Positions 63,007-64,000 of a DNA stretch of 64,000 nt are shown piece by piece; position 1 is the stretch's first letter, and the number at the start of each line of letters is the position of its first letter. Where the stretch lies: contig NZ_WHNP01000018.1 of assembly GCF_009362735.1 (NCBI RefSeq), positions 1 to 64,000 on the forward strand, read 5' to 3'. The translations under genes and the position numbers were made by a program. Below the pieces are notes generated by a model. The model did not search any database, was not told the origin of the DNA, and saw only the letters and a program-made list of their open reading frames with translations. The DNA comes from Paraburkholderia franconis (GTDB lineage: Bacteria; Pseudomonadota; Gammaproteobacteria; Burkholderiales; Burkholderiaceae).

Positions 63007-64000
63007 ATGATCCTCACGCCCGGCTCCCTGACTCTGCCCCAACTGCGCCAGATCGCGCACGAACAGGTGACGTTGCAACTCGATCCCGCGAGCTTCGCGG
63101 CCATCGACGCCTGCGCTCAAGCCGTCGCGGACATCGCCGCCAAGGGCGAGCCGGCGTACGGCATCAACACGGGCTTCGGCCGCCTCGCGAGCACGCATAT
63201 TCCGCACGATCAGCTCGAACTGCTGCAGCGCAATCTGGTGCTCTCGCATGCCGTCGGCGTCGGCGAGCCGATGTCGCTGCCCGTCGTGCGTCTGCTGATA
63301 GCGCTCAAGCTGTCGAGCCTCGGCCGCGGCCACTCGGGCATTCGCCGCGAAGTGATGGACGCGCTGATCAAGCTGTTCAACGCCGACGTGCTGCCCGTGA
63401 TCCCCGTGAAGGGCTCGGTCGGCGCATCGGGCGACCTCGCGCCGCTCGCGCATATGTCGGCCGTGCTGCTCGGCGTCGGCGAAGTGTTCGTGAAGGGCGA
63501 GCGCTTGCCGGCGACGGAAGGCCTGCGCCTCGTTGGCCTCAAGCCGCTGACGTTGCAAGCGAAGGAAGGCCTCGCGCTGCTGAACGGCACGCAGGCATCG
63601 ACGGCGCTCGCGCTCTACAACATGTTCGCGATCGAAGATCTGTACCGCACCGGCCTCGTGGCGGGCGCGTTGTCGGTCGATGCGGCAGCGGGTTCCGTCA
63701 AGCCGTTCGACGCGCGCATTCACGCGCTGCGCGGGCATCAAGGCCAGATCGATGCAGCCGCTTCGTATCGCGCGCTGCTTGACGGTTCCGCGATCAATCT
63801 GTCGCATCGCGATTGCGGCAAGGTGCAGGACCCGTACAGCCTGCGCTGCCAGCCGCAGGTGATGGGCGCGTGCCTCGACCAGATGCGCGCGGCCGCGCAA
63901 GTGCTGCTCGTCGAAGCGAACGCAGTGTCCGACAACCCGCTGATCTTCCCGGACACGGGCGAAGTGCTGTCGGGTGGCAACTTCCACGCTGAACCCGTCG
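63007..64000 (+). CDS. hutH: Histidine ammonia-lyase HutH (cut by window end)
   Basis: At least 331 residues; the C-terminus lies beyond the window. The Ala-Ser-Gly triad that forms the MIO cofactor is at residues 140-142 (GSVGASGDLAPLAH). Other family motifs are YGINTGFGRLAS, NLVLSHAVGVGEP and LLNGTQASTALA. It deaminates histidine to urocanate, the first step of histidine use. AGGAA precedes the ATG. Three TGTATATACA-type HutC operators lie upstream, so control by urocanate-responsive HutC is expected. Confidence 0.96.
   Translation, partial: MILTPGSLTLPQLRQIAHEQVTLQLDPASFAAIDACAQAVADIAAKGEPAYGINTGFGRLASTHIPHDQLELLQRNLVLSHAVGVGEPMSLPVVRLLIALKLSSLGRGHSGIRREVMDALIKLFNADVLPVIPVKGSVGASGDLAPLAHMSAVLLGVGEVFVKGERLPATEGLRLVGLKPLTLQAKEGLALLNGTQASTALALYNMFAIEDLYRTGLVAGALSVDAAAGSVKPFDARIHALRGHQGQIDAAASYRALLDGSAINLSHRDCGKVQDPYSLRCQPQVMGACLDQMRAAAQVLLVEANAVSDNPLIFPDTGEVLSGGNFHAEPV

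Overview
The window looks like part of a chromosome (or chromid) of a free-living or plant/soil-associated Burkholderiaceae member, most likely Paraburkholderia or a close relative. This rests on the high GC content and strong third-position GC bias, several small families common in that group (DUF3563, DUF2591, DUF1328), an ImuA-ImuB-DnaE2 mutasome, an FtrABCD ferrous-iron system, and 3-hydroxybutyrate metabolism. It is a gene-dense housekeeping and accessory mosaic. The only clear mobile DNA is at the left edge. Genus and species are inference; no alignment was run.

Layout. 1-1160: end of a tyrosine-recombinase element (possibly RIT type) that appears to interrupt a decayed IS21-family transposase. 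1.36-6.7 kb: LexA box followed by imuA-imuB-dnaE2, an SOS-induced translesion operon. 6.7-8.4 kb: RmlD-like reductase and copper chaperone divergent from cueR around a perfect 27-bp operator. 8.5-12.7 kb: DUF3563 mini-gene, a secreted small protein, an ABC substrate-binding protein, rlmJ and an aldo/keto reductase. 12.9-18.8 kb: 3-hydroxybutyrate dehydrogenase plus patatin, aromatic/aspartate aminotransferase, uvrB. 19.1-31.5 kb: a stretch rich in iron genes (ftrABCD plus a GlcG-like protein, hemP, tonB-exbB-exbD, bfd, bfr) with several Fur-box-like sequences, interleaved with OsmC, pirin, a LysR regulator and murI. 31.5-39.9 kb: class I fumarase, a YqhA-type membrane protein, an EamA exporter, acs and a DUF4212/sodium:solute symporter pair.

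39.9-41.2 kb: tRNA-Ser(GGA) and small genes. 41.6-46.7 kb: acyl-CoA synthetase, and an Lrp regulator divergent from an orphan homodimeric 2-oxoacid dehydrogenase E1 with a long inverted repeat between them. 46.8-52.8 kb: RhtA and LysE/ArgO-type amino-acid exporters, each divergent from a LysR regulator, plus a membrane-anchored GH114-like hydrolase and a DUF1328 peptide. 52.8-57.6 kb: NDH-2-type dehydrogenase divergent from a LysR regulator, and an MFS transporter translationally coupled to a double PRC-barrel lipoprotein. 58.2-61.6 kb: NCS2 purine permease and an ArsR-SRPBCC-DUF899 cluster whose first message looks leaderless and is covered by two palindromes. 61.7-64 kb: NAD-dependent epimerase-like protein and the start of the histidine-utilisation locus (hutH, cut by the window end) with three HutC-like operators.

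Main functional themes are DNA damage tolerance (ImuAB-DnaE2, UvrB), metal homeostasis (CueR/CopZ, Ftr, TonB, Bfr/Bfd) and C2/C4 carbon use (Acs, symporter, fumarase, hydroxybutyrate dehydrogenase). There are also many regulator/target gene pairs transcribed divergently from shared operators. No wholly new multi-gene system is obvious. The most novel-looking items are the leaderless double-palindrome ArsR control region, the EF-hand loop in the symporter, the Lrp/orphan-E1 pair, the solitary GH114 protein, and several unannotated-looking mini-proteins with good ribosome binding sites.
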